Assembly (NCBI GenBank): GCA_023525975.1
Contig: CM042039.1
Coordinates: 16,274,501 to 16,338,500, forward strand
DNA: 64,000 bases
DNA from: Smallanthus sonchifolius
Taxonomy: Eukaryota; Streptophyta; Magnoliopsida; Asterales; Asteraceae
Direction of reading: 5' to 3'
Below, in pieces: positions 45,319-56,762 of the stretch. Position 1 is the stretch's first letter. Every line of letters starts with the position of its first letter. Under the pieces are notes generated by a model that was given only the letters and a program-made list of their open reading frames with translations, did no database searches and was not told where the DNA came from. Both the position numbers and the translations under genes were made by a program.

Positions 45319-45788
45319 AGTGGTATCAGAGCCTTTTGCTCTTGATTAGCTATTGTTGTTTAACACCGTTTCGATTGAATTCACACAAAAAGATGAAGAT
45401 TTCCGAAGTTTCTGTGTTCTTGACGTTTTTAGCGATTTTTGAAGTGAATTTTGATTGAATTCTTCATTTTTGGTGTTGTTTTACTAAAATTGATCCGATA
45501 GAAGTGTTCTAGATTATCATTTGAAGATTCCTACGAAAAGAATTTGTCTAATTCCTTCAAAATCGAGAGATATGAAGATTTTCAGTCTAATTCGTGCGCT
45601 TGGGTGATAGAACAATCCTCCTTGTTCTTCAACTGAAGCAGGCGAACTTTTTCATTCTGTTACGGGCGAACTTGTTAAGTTTGCTACATCCAGCTTGGGC
45701 GAACTTGTTATGTTCGCTTGTTAAGTTCGCTGCAGGCAGAAAGTTGTCAAAATTTTCTAAGTGTTGAAGTGTTACAAAGATTTCAAAA

Positions 45789-48700
45789 ATGTTTACTCCT
45801 AAACATGTGAGTGTGAACAATATGACACATCTGTTAAATCATCATAATGAGATTGGTACTCCAACCAAGCCACCGAGGCTTATGAATCTCAAAGATTATT
45901 CAAATTCGAAGAGTCATTTTGAGAATTATGTTAACATCAATGATACAAGTTTATGGATTCCTATTAGTGAGGGTTATGAGCATCATGTTCATCGTCATAT
46001 GTGAGTGTCGGATACACCAAAGCCAGTCTCAGCTCTTAGTGATATGGAAAAGAAATTGTATGATCGTGAAAAGAAAGCTCTTGCAGCTTTATCCATGTGT
46101 TTACCATTGGACATCTACCATACTTTCAAGAAGTTTAAGACTTCTCGTGAACTTTGGGAAGGCTTAGCAAAGAGATGTGAGGGTAGCACAGACATCCAGA
46201 AGAGCAGATGAGAACTACTTAAGAAGCAATTTAGTGTTTTCAAACACTTTGATGGTGAATCTGTCGATAAACTCATGTCAAGATATTATCATCTTTTAAG
46301 TGAAATGGTTAACAATGACATCACTTACAAAAACAAGAAGATTCTTGAGAAGTTTCTAGATGCACTACCTGCCCATGTTGAGATGTATACTATGGTGATC
46401 AAAGAACAAACTGGATGTGATGATTTTAGTCTTGAAAATTTAATGGGTAAGATTCAATCTTATGATTTGAACAAGCAGAAGAAAGACACAGTTTATCAAG
46501 ATCCAAGCATTTATTTTGGAAAAGGTACATCTGCACAGAAATCTGGTGGTGTTGCATTATTTTCTAGAGAATCTTCTGAAAGTCCTTAGGAAAGTTCTTG
46601 TCAAGATGGTTCATGCTTTGTTGTTCAAATTCTGGATGTTCGAAGAATAGTAAGAATGAAAGTCATTCATGTTCTACAAAGGTGTCTTCTTCTGCAGCTG
46701 ATGATATGATGGCTATGATTGCATCATTTTTATCATCATATGAAAACTTTATTGGTGGAAAAATCAATGATCCAGACATGTTTTAAGAGGATTTTAAACA
46801 GTTGGATAAAGACGCTTTGGAAGAAATGAATATTCAATGGAATATGTCTTTATGGATGAGACAAGGTAAAGATCATTTGAAGAGAACTTGAAAGAAGTTC
46901 ATTGTAGCATCAAGTAAGACTAAGATGGGATTGGATAAATCAAAAGTAAAGTGTTATAATTGTCAAGAATTTGGCCATTTTGCTCGGGAATGCACAAAAC
47001 TAAGATCTCATAATCAAAGTTCCTCAAACAATCAAGGCAATCAAAACAGGCAGAATACTTCCACAACCTTAATTTCTCAACAGGATGAAAATTATGATTA
47101 GGGTATTCCTTTGGAGGATATTGTTGCTCATGTTAGTCAAGCTTTTCTAGCCGAAGTTCATACTGAAGATGGAAATGAAAGCAGTTAGTCTGATGGTGAC
47201 TCTACAGATTCTAGGAGTATAACTGAAAGTGAAGAGTCAGTTTCTCAGAAAAGTGAACCGAAGTTTTCAAATGAAGATTTGCTCAGTGATGGAGCTGCTG
47301 GAAAGGTTACAGAATAGATTGTAGAGATGCTAGGTGAGGGAAATGCATTCATGGCAGATGCTAAACATGTACAACAGGTTAAATCTTATCTAAAATGTAT
47401 TGATTCTAAATTCAAGATTACAAGATTATGTGATGATAACACGAATCTTATATGTGACATGAAAGCAATATACACATCGAACCAAACTTTGAAGGAAAAT
47501 GAAGTAATTTTGAAAGCTAAAATTGAATCTTTAAAAGATGACACTAAAGTTTTGCAAATCAAAGTTAATGAACAAGCCTTTCATCTCGATGTGTCATACT
47601 TAGAGTATGAAAAGAAAATTAATGAACTTGCCATGTCACAGACAGAAGTAACTAAATTGTTACCAAAGCTTGAGGGTTATAAGAATTCCAGTTTCTTGTT
47701 GGAATATTATAATGAGAAAGCTTCAGGTGAAAAGGGTATTGGATGTGTTGGTTCTTGTCCTTCTTTTGATGACCCAGAAATTAGGGGAGGTGTTGGATAT
47801 TGTCCACCTTTCAATGGAAATTATACTCCTTGTCTGACTTAGGTTGTTTCGGATGAAGATTTGGAACCAAAAATTGTATTGAATATTTATCCTGTTACTG
47901 GTGAGAATATGATATATGATGATTCAACTGATGATGAAGTTTTTGATCCACATAAATCTGAAGGTGTTGTGAGAGAGTGTAAGTATGTGGAACCAGTTGT
48001 GGTGAAAAAGGTGACGAGAGATAGATGCATTCTAACTAAACCGGATGATAAGGTTGAAGAACCAAAACTTAAATCTACTTATAAACCAGTTAAACCTTTT
48101 GTAAGTGGTGGTTTTGATTCTCAAGAAACCAACAAGATTGAGAAAGTTTCAACTCTTGAGTTTTATAAAAAGAAAGTTGAAAAAGAAAACCAACAGGTTG
48201 TTCAAACTTCAAACACTACTTCTCAGTGTTCATCATCCGGTCCAAAAGGAGTTCAGAAGGAAAAGTATGTCAGGGTGTACAAAGCAAGGCGTACTTGCTT
48301 TCATTGTGGTATTGTTGGTCATACTCTCAAAGACTGTCCAAACAAGAATTTGGGAAAGCGTCTTGAGAATCCAAAATAGGCTAGACCGTTTGTGAATCCA
48401 CTAGTGAAAACAGTTGTAAACTCTGTTGATGTGAATCATAATGTGGATAGAGGTGGTAAGAAGCCAGTTGCCAAGGGTGCTTCTGTTTCAGTGAAAATAG
48501 TTGAGGAGGTTGGCTCTTCTGGTGAATTTACACAACCACAGGTGAAATTGTCAAGAGCACAAATACGACGAAGAAATAGAAGGTTAAGAAAACTTTTTAG
48601 AACAACCTGCGGTAAAAGACAATGTTGAAACCATTGAGTCATCAAAGGAAAGTGAAAAGGTTTAGGTTCAATCAAAATGGAGACCAAAGTCTCAAGTTTC

Positions 48701-48824
48701 TATTTCTGAGAAACAATCTCCTAAAATAGAGGAGAGATTTGATTGTGTCTTGAAAGAATTTATTTATTTTGTTGAATTAGGCCGACCCAAGACCACAATG
48801 GCTTGGGTCTCTATTACTAACTAA
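45789..48824 (+). pseudogene. gag: Element D gag
   Basis: Starts MFTPKHVSVNNMTHLLNHHN at 45789. Stops near 46002, 46209 and 46587; further stops and frameshifts to 47330. Capsid-like domain as in B, first knuckle intact CYNCQEFGHFAREC (about 46953-46994), coiled coil 47327-47840, second knuckle CFHCGIVGHTLKDC (about 48297-48338), basic tail RRRNRRLRKLF. Gag ends at TAA 48822-48824. The leader before it (45640-45735) has Q-type inverted repeats. Confidence 0.9.
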
Positions 48825-48844
48825 TCATTCTTGTTTGTGTGCAG
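48825..48844 (+). promoter_or_regulatory. Acceptor-like gag-pol junction, element D
   Basis: TCATTCTTGTTTGTGTGCAG follows the gag stop, and TACTAAC, a perfect branch-point-like motif, overlaps the stop codon just upstream (48815-48821). Best-preserved copy of the motif shared with A and B. Confidence 0.55.
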
Positions 48845-51287
48845 GGAACTCCAAGGAGGACTATAGGCAACCATTGGTATGTTGATAGCGGATGCTCTCG
48901 GCACATGACATGAAATCTTAAATTATTGGAGAATGTTAAAGAAATCCAAGGAGGATACGTCGCTTTTTCAAGAAAGAAAGGAGGAAATATTTCTGGCCAA
49001 GGCACTGCAACGAATGGGAGATTGAGCTTTGAAAAGTCAACTATGTGGAGCAGCTTGAACACAATCTATTATCTGTTTCACAAGTTTGTGATAAAGATTT
49101 CTCATTTCACTTTAAAAAGTCAGGGTGTTTAGTGTTAAAGCCGGGATTTGAGATACCTGAAGATTGGATACTCATGAGAGCTCCTAGCAAGAATGACACA
49201 TATATGCTCGACATGAGCACAACGATGACAACTTCATCCATTCCAACTTGTCTTCTTTCGAAAGCTTATGAATCCGAATCAACTTTGTGGCACCGAATCA
49301 ATATTAGAAAAATGAATGATCTAGTAAGGAATGGGTTAGTTTCGGCTGCCATGAGGTTTTATGTGGATGAAGACTGTATTCCTTGTAAGAAGGGGAAGCA
49401 GCACAGGAAATCTCATCATTCAAAGTTGATCAATTCCATTGTGACTCCTTTAGAGTTGTTTCATATGGATTTATACAGACCGATGAGTGTTAAGAGTGAA
49501 GGCGGAAAATCTTATTGTCTGGTAGTGACCGATGATTACTCAAGATTCTCTTGGGTCAAGTTTCTTGCTTCAAAGGATGAAACAGCTGAAATTCTTAAGT
49601 TCCTGATTGTGGGGCTTGAGACTTTATTCAAATTAAAAGTCAGGAGGATTCGAAGTGATAACGGCACAAAGTTCAAGAATGGAAATATGGGTTTATTTTG
49701 TTTAAAGAATGGTATCCATCATGAATTCAGTGCTCCTTATGTTCCTCAACAAAATGGTGTTGCTGAGTCGAAGAATCGAACTCTTATTGAGACGGCTCGT
49801 ACTATGTTATCTGATTCAAAGCTGCCTGTTACTTTTTGGGCCGAGGCGGTGAATGTAGCCTGTCATGTTCTCAATAAGGTTTTGACCGTGAAGAAACACA
49901 ACAAAACATGTTATGAATTGCTGAACAATCGAAAATCTAATTTGGATTATCTTTTGCCCTTTAGGAATCCATGTACCTTGTTAAAGACTCGCGATGTTCC
50001 TACTAAATTTAGCTCCAAAGCAATTGAGGGAATTTTCTTGGGATACGTTGCAAATTCTCATAACAAGAGAGTCTTTAACAAAGAATCCCGTCAAATTGAG
50101 GAATGGTTTCATATTGACTGTGATAACCGTTCTGTTCCTTAGGATGCAAAAGGTCCTTCTTGGGCATTCGATTATGATGCATTATTCAGATTATTCAATG
50201 TTCCTTATGCAGTTTCTCCAGCTGAAGCAGAAATGTTTTATCAGTCCTATTGCAATGATGATTCAATTGTCGATCCACGTTCGGTTATTCCGATTGTGGG
50301 TACTCCTCCCGTTGATCTAAATGTAGCTTCAACTTCGGGTATAACACAAGAAGGTGACAGTGAAGATGATGAAGCTGTATTTCAAGATTCCTCTAACAAC
50401 ATTCAGAATATAGTTGATGATTCATCAGCACCGGCATCGCTTGAGGGGGAGTTGCCTTCTAATCTTGATGATGTTATTCAAACTTAGGATATTCCCCAAT
50501 CCCGTGTGCATAAGCATCATCGCACTTACAATATTATTGGTGATTTGAATGCATGTGTTCAAACGAGACATCGTACACTTGCTGAAAATTCATGTTTGTA
50601 TGCTCAAATTGTTGATACAGGTATCTTGGAGACGTGTTTGCATGCTTGCTTCATTTTTCAAACAGAGCCTAAAAATGTGGATGAGGCTTTAGATGATGAT
50701 TGTTGGATTGAGGCATGCAAGAGGAATTGGCTTAATTTGATAAGTTGCATGTTTGGGATTTAATTGACTTACCCAAAGGCTCAAAGTCCATTGGCACAAA
50801 GTGGGTATTCAAATGCAAACATGATTATCGTGGTGTTGTGGTACGCAATAAGGCAAGACTTGTTGTTCAAGGATTTAATCAGCAAGAGGGAATTGATTAC
50901 ACCCAAGTTTATGTGCCAGTTGCGAGGATTGAGGCGATCAGATTGTTTCTAGCATATGCTTCTTTCAAGGGTTTCAAAGTTTTTCAGTTGGATGTCAAGA
51001 GTGCTTTTCTGTATGGAAAGGTAAAGGAAGAGGTTTGTGTGAAACAGTCGCCTGGTTTTGAAGATCCCAAGTATCCTGAAAAGGTTTTTAAGTTGGATAA
51101 GGCTTTATATGGTCTTCATCAAGCTCCTCGTGCTTGGTACGAAACTTTGTCGGTGCATCTGCTTGAAAATGGATTTGAGCATAGTCAAATTGACTCAACC
51201 CTTTTCATACGAAAAGCAGGGGGAGATATATTACTTGTTTAGATCTATGTGGATGACATAATATTTGGATCGATGAATGTCGATATG
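48845..51287 (+). pseudogene. pol: Element D pol, truncated in RT
   Basis: Protease YVDSGCSRHMT (about 48880) followed by a stop. Frameshift near 49040. Integrase 49045-50142: the pre-integrase zinc region is shortened (LWHRINIRKMND, the second His lost), core MDLYRPMSVKSEGGKS, RIRSDNGTKF, QQNGVAESKNRT. Stops at 50142 and 50485, frameshift near 50720. RT 50745-51287 with LDVKSAFLYGKV, YGLHQAPRAWYE, a stop at 51240 and then YVDDIIFGS. Ends at the junction with E. Confidence 0.9.
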
Positions 51288-53009
51288 TGTACTCGATTTC
51301 ATATCACAAATTAAATTTGTGTTATCATCCATAACTTTTTGCATTTTATCTTTTATACTGATGCAATTAGAGCAATAAATGTGACAGACAGAATCTTTTA
51401 CCTTTGAAGGATCTGACATATCTGCCATGAAGACTTTTGCAATCGGAATATTTTCAGAATCAATACCATCAGAAGAATTTTGAGTTAATACTATATCATC
51501 TTCAGATTCACCAGATGCAATATTAGATTCAACATTATGTACATGATCATGCTCTTCATCAGCACTTGACAAACTCTCACCATCACTTGAACTATCATCA
51601 TCAGTTGACTTTTCATAATGGATCTCAGCTACAAAAGCTTGACTTACAGCACCAACAAGATCCTCAAGATGAATGCCCCAATCATAATTTTCATCATCCT
51701 GAGCAACCAAAGCAGATGATGCAGATGCATGATTAGAATTTCTAGAGCCAGAGGAGCCATGTGACTGATTACGAATGTTCTGAAAGTTATTAGGCTTCTT
51801 CTGAGAATCAAATTCAACTTTTGGCTTCACACATTCTTTGGCAAAATGTCCATACTCTTGACAATTATAGCATCAAACTTTTGTTTTGTCAAATCCCATT
51901 TTTTGGACGACTGTTAGAACCAATATACTTCCTTCTATTCTTTTTGAAAAAATCCTTTGCTTGTCTCATTAGCATAGCCATGTTCCATTGAATGTTCATC
52001 TCTTCCAGATCAACCGGATCAATTTTTCTGAAATCCTCTTCAATAACATATGGATCATGAATCTTTCCTCGAATAAAATTTTCATAAGAAGCCATAAAGG
52101 AAGAAAACATTGCTAAATAATCATCAGTAACTCTTTGATTCATATTATGTATTCCAGATGATGAAGAAGCTGTGTTTGCAGAGAAACCATAATGGCTTAG
52201 AACCCCAGAACAATGTTCATTAGAAGCATCTTGAGTATCACCAGAAAAGAACGCAACCCCTGCACCAGTTTTGCCAGAAGTCTTAGCAAAATACATTGAA
52301 GGATCTTTAATATGCTCCATATTGGTTTCCTTCTTCTTCATATTCAAATCATGTGATTGAATTTTTCCAAGAACATCTTCAAGAGACATAGTTTTATACT
52401 TGACATTCTCTTTTATCAAAACTGAATACACATCAAATTTAAATGGTAATGCCTCCAAGAAGTTATCATTTATCTCTTCAGTCTCATAACCACTGAAGCA
52501 CTTGACAATTCACTCAGCAAATGATAGAATCTCGTTGCAAGATCATCTAAAGATTCACTTTGAAAGTGCTTGAATACTAAGAACTGCTTCTTCAGTAATT
52601 CATTTATGCTTTTCTTAACATCTAAACTACCTTCACACAGCTTTTGTAACGCTTCCCACAATTATTGAGAAGACTTGAATTGTTTAAAGCTATGATAAAT
52701 TTCTTTAGGAAGAGACATTGAGATACTAGCCATACCCTTATTTTCCCTATCAAACAATAATTTTTCTTCTTTTGTTAACGCAGATACCGATTTAGGAACA
52801 TCATCCTTTCCCATCCAAGTGTATGTCGAATGAGAATAACCTTCCAAGATTGGAATCCATAAACTTGTATCAGTAAATGACAAGAACTGTTCAAACCGAT
52901 CTTTCCATTTAGGATAATCTGCAAGGCTTAACAACTTGGGTGGTTTCTGAGATGTACCAATCTCGTTATCGTAATTGAACATGTTAGTCACTTGCACCAT
53001 ATTAGCCAT
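51288..53009 (-). pseudogene. gag: Element E gag, truncated
   Basis: MANMVQVTNMFNYDNEIGTSQKPP starts at 53009. Capsid-like domain (DYPKWKDRFEQFLSF, LPKEIYHSFKQFKSSQ), stop at 52664-52662, frameshift near 52480, then 52458-51889 and an intact knuckle CYNCQEYGHFAKEC near 51876-51835 in a shifted frame. 51830-51290 is the acidic linker and start of the coiled coil (DDNTNLICDMKS) cut by the D junction. It differs clearly from B and D, so it is another subfamily. Confidence 0.88.
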
Positions 53010-53546
53010 TTTCAGAAAAATATCCAAGTGTTGAACAAGTACTCCCCTCAGGCGAAGATAATAAGTTCGCTTCAAAGCCAAACAATAAGTTCGCTTAAAC
53101 AAGAAAATCTGGTAAGTTCGCCTACTGAATAAGTTCGCTTAAACTGAGTGAAGCGAACTTGATAAGTTTGCCTACTAAGTTCGCCTACAACAGAATCTCA
53201 TCAAGCTCGCCTGCTTCAGCTGTAACAAACTCAGGAAGATGTCTTCAACCCAAACCCGAACTAACAGCACCGAAAATTATCATTTCTCACAGATTTGAAG
53301 GAATTTAAAGAAATTGGACAGTGGGTTTTAGTATTTTATGAATTAGAACAGTTCTATCGAATTAATTTCACCAAAATCCACCTCAAACTCACGAATTCAG
53401 CAGCAATTTCAACTTCAAGAACTTGAAAACCCCATGGATACAAAAACTTGTAAAAATGATAAATTTATTGTCAAATTGTACATAAAAAATCGTCTCTAAT
53501 CACCAAGAATAAAAAACAAATCATGAGCAAATGCTCTGATACCACT

Positions 53547-54009
53547 TGTAGGTCTACATGTCTCATCTACAGATCTATCTCGTGACAGGACGTCTCGATA
53601 ACACGGAGTGCGGAATCCTTCGTGTTAACATATGTATACGAATTGACAATAGAAACAGTATCAAACAACAGGTAAAAAAACTTCTCGTTGTATTCCACAA
53701 AACACAGAGTTTTCAGATTCTCTCGATTTCACACTTTCTCTCCCTCTTTTTCTTTTTTTTAGAACAAAATCTGTAAAAACCTATTTATCGACACAAACTC
53801 TGTAATAGGCAAACTTAACAAGTTCACCTCAAAGGGACTAGGCGAACTTAACAAGTTCGCCTCACATGAGACTAGGCGAACTAGACAAGTTCGCCTCTAG
53901 CAGAACTTGTTCTTACACTTAGAGAAAATCAATACAATTACTTAAAAACATAAAGACAATAAGACCTAAACTATAACAAACCTTTTGTCATACATTCTAT
54001 GTCCAAACA
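53547..54009 (-). repeat. Element E 5' LTR (463 bp)
   Basis: Minus strand TGTTTGGACATAG...AGACCTACA. Q-type palindromes at about 53808-53900 with a weak GATAAATAG TATA-like site near 53790-53782. Full length by comparison with B. Confidence 0.88.
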
Positions 54010-54013
54010 AAAA

Positions 54014-54261
54014 TTCCACCTACAAATGAAGACAAGTCTTCTATTTATAGGGGAAGGAACATTACCTGCGTACTTGTCTAAGTACGCAGGGTTTGGTCAT
54101 GCATACTTGACAAGTACGCAAGGTAAAAGCCTTGCGTACTTACTAAGTACGCAGGACCAAACTGGTGTGCAGGCTAAGTAATCAGGAACACCCTCCTGCG
54201 TACTAGCCACGTACACCGATACAATGAATTTTATCTATAGTTACCAAAACATGCTTCTACA
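54014..54261 (-). repeat. Element F 3' LTR fragment
   Basis: Matches 56547-56762. The rest is missing at the element E border, consistent with E having inserted here and its far side being lost in the D/E rearrangement. Confidence 0.85.
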
Positions 54262-56302
54262 AACTCCCTCTTAACTATAGCATCAAATTCTATCTCTCAC
54301 TAACACTGATATACATCAGTTTATAAAGAATGTCCTAACCGACTCCCTCTAAACTAATGATATCAAGTGTCTTCTGGCGAGTCTTGATCTTCTGGCATTC
54401 AACTTGAGATCTTCAAATCTTTAAACTTCAGTCTTCAGTTGCCGAGTGATGACACACATGACTCCTTCATAACTGTAGTTTCATTGTAGACCAAACCAAG
54501 TGCTTCAATAGGATCCAACTAACCCAACACACTTCATTGTAGTTCATCCTCTCAACAGTAGCTTGCTCCACCCTGACTTAGAACTCTGAGTCTGACAATG
54601 TCTTCCTAAACAGGTAACAATAGTCGACTAAGACAACTCCACATCAGCTGGCATATGATAGAGAGTTTGAGTTTCTAATAACCTGCATCAAACTAATCAG
54701 CTCCCATAGGAATTCCAGTAAGATAAACTTAAGTCTTCAACCAGATGTGTCCAACTCTATCCTGTATTTTCACGAGTCAACCAAATTCCCAAAGATGTTC
54801 ATTTCCAATATCTCCTTTCAGTTTAAGCTCCATCTGACTAGACAAGAAACAAGGGTATGTTTCCTATCCCATCGGCCAATGATAAAAGGTTCCATCTTCA
54901 ACTAATAATCCAACGGATATCCAGCTTCATCCTGAAAACACTTGATAGAATCAAACACAAAATCATGCTCAGCAGTTATCACCTTATATCCAAAGTCCAA
55001 CATTCTTCAATTAGATCTTCATTACTGGTTCACCCCTCCTAATCTGTATACATTCACCGAGGTGAAGTTCCATAACTAGGTTGTCTATCTGGATTCCGCC
55101 CAGATCCCAAATGAGAAATCCCATCATAATTGAATAACATCAAATCTTGAACACACTCTTGACCAATGAGCACGAAAAATATAGTTTACACGAGAAATCA
55201 TGGTTGATGTAACATTTATTTTTATCCCCCCCACCATTTCTCCGTAAACTATGACCAGCTACATTACCACGTCACTCAAATCCTCAAAAATAACAACTAG
55301 CCCTCCAGGATTTTTTCCTTTTATTCCTTTGAAAAGATCCAAAACAGCAAATCCTTGGGTTTAAGTTTTTCCAGTATTCATCCCTATTAAAGAAGTATCC
55401 CGGATACTCGTAGCCCATATATTCAGGTTTGAATACCTAAACAAGATGATTCTTTTTCCGAAAGACCCAGAGCAGCAACATCTTCACAAATAGAGCGAGA
55501 CATTTAGCCGATGACGACCCAATTGCTCCCATTAGTTCAGCATTCATACCCTATTAAATAAGTATCCCGGATACTCGTAGCCCACATTTTCAGGTATGAA
55601 CACTTAAACAATGTATGACAAGTGGTATCATCCAACAAAAATCTCGTCCGTGTTTCGCCAAGCCACATCGTATACAAATTTTGGTCCGGAAAAACCAAAA
55701 TTACTATCTTCTCAAAAATGGCCCGAAACAAGCGTACAAATGATCCCTAAAAAATTTGGCCAAGAAAAGTTTTTTTTTTTAAATCTCAGATGCTAGTTCA
55801 TGCGTACTTAGTAATTACGCACATAAAGGGTGTTCATGCGTATTTAGTAAATACGCAAAGCCAAGTGCTCATGCGTATTTGATAAGTTCGCAAAGCCAAA
55901 ATGCCCATACGTACATGCTAAGTACGCAGAGGAAAATACTCATGCGTACCTAACAAGTACGCAGGACAACTACTCTTACGTACTTAGTAAGTACGCAGGA
56001 CAAAACCCATGCGTACTTAGTAAGTACGCAGAAAAGAAGAATTTGCGTACTTATCAAAAAGTAACGGCGTTCTTGACGGATCTTGAGGAGAATGCTTGAA
56101 AAGTGATGGATCTGAGAAATTAATGCTTCCAGAATCTTAGAAAACATCATCTAACAAACCCTTAGCCTTCCCAACACCAAATGAAATGATAACAAACTCG
56201 ATTTTAAGGATTTTGGGTCGAAAAAAGTACGAACTCCTATGAACACACCTAAAAAATCAAAACTGGAACACAAATCAATGAAACCAAGGCTCTGATACCA
56301 CT
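54262..56302 (-). other. Element F internal non-coding region
   Basis: Short ORFs only. A GAAGACTGAAG-like tract (54370-54450) resembles the end of element A just before its polypurine tract. Two about 70-bp direct repeats lie at 55377-55446 and 55545-55614 (AAGTATCCCGGATACTCGTA in both). P-type palindromes at 55797-56060, at least seven copies. Confidence 0.65.
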
Positions 56303-56762
56303 TCTAGGTCCCGGGAGCCTCGTCGCGCAGTGAAAATACACGGATATGTTCTGTGATTTGTGTGGGAACCAAGAAACGAGACAGAGAAACACGAACATAA
56401 ACAAAAGATAATGAAACGATACGTAATCCATAACATAGAAGTCATCCCGTATTACAGACTACATACCAAAGGAGCACACATCTCTCATCTAAGCTCACGG
56501 TCTAGGGGTCGAGAGAGCTCGTCCCGACCCGGACACCTCTCAACCTAGTTCCACCTACAAATGAAGACAGGTCTTCTATTTATAGGGGAATGAACATCAC
56601 ATGCGTACTTGTCTAAGTATGCAGGGTTTGGTCATGCGCACTTGACAAGTACACAAGGCAAAAGCCTCGCGTACTTACTAAGTACGCAGGACCAAACTGC
56701 GTACTAGCCACGTACACCGATACATAGAATTTTATCTATAGTTACCAAAACATGCTTCTACA
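56303..56762 (-). repeat. Element F 5' LTR (460 bp)
   Basis: Minus strand TGTAGAAGCATG...GGGACCTAGA (last CA mutated). P-type palindromes at about 56603-56715, TATAAATAG at 56584-56576, an 18-nt gap. Confidence 0.82.

Larger units (their letters stand above)
45219..51287 (+). mobile_element. Element D: truncated Ty1/copia element (Q family)
   Basis: The last about 100 bp of a B-like 5' LTR, primer site, leader, gag, protease, integrase and RT to just past YVDD, ending at about 51287 where it joins element E in opposite orientation. RNase H and 3' LTR are missing. Closely similar to B throughout. Confidence 0.92.
51288..54009 (-). mobile_element. Element E: 5' end of a Ty1/copia element (Q family), minus strand
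   Basis: 5' LTR at 53547-54009, primer site (minus TGGTATCAGAGC at 53545-53534), leader with Q-type palindromes (53050-53215), gag to about 51288, where it is fused tail-to-tail with D. The remaining gag, all of pol and the 3' LTR are absent. Its outer end abuts element F LTR sequence, so E probably inserted into F. Confidence 0.88.
54014..56762 (-). mobile_element. Element F: non-autonomous LTR element (P-type repeats), no coding capacity
   Basis: 5' LTR 56303-56762 and 3' LTR fragment 54014-54261 share near-identical sequence (TTCCACCTACAAATGAAGAC, TTTATAGGGGAA, CATGCTTCTACA). Between them lies about 2.04 kb with no gag or pol domain in any frame. It keeps a primer-site-like TGGTATCAGAGC (minus, about 56300-56289), a leader rich in P-type palindromes (55797-56060) and a polypurine-like AGAGGGAGTT before the 3' LTR (minus, 54271-54262). 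This layout fits a LARD-type parasite of the P-family machinery (inference). Confidence 0.75.

Noticed and set aside
45789..48824. Host gene with a zinc-knuckle protein
   Set aside because: The frame is the gag of element D, homologous along its length to B gag and followed by protease and integrase.
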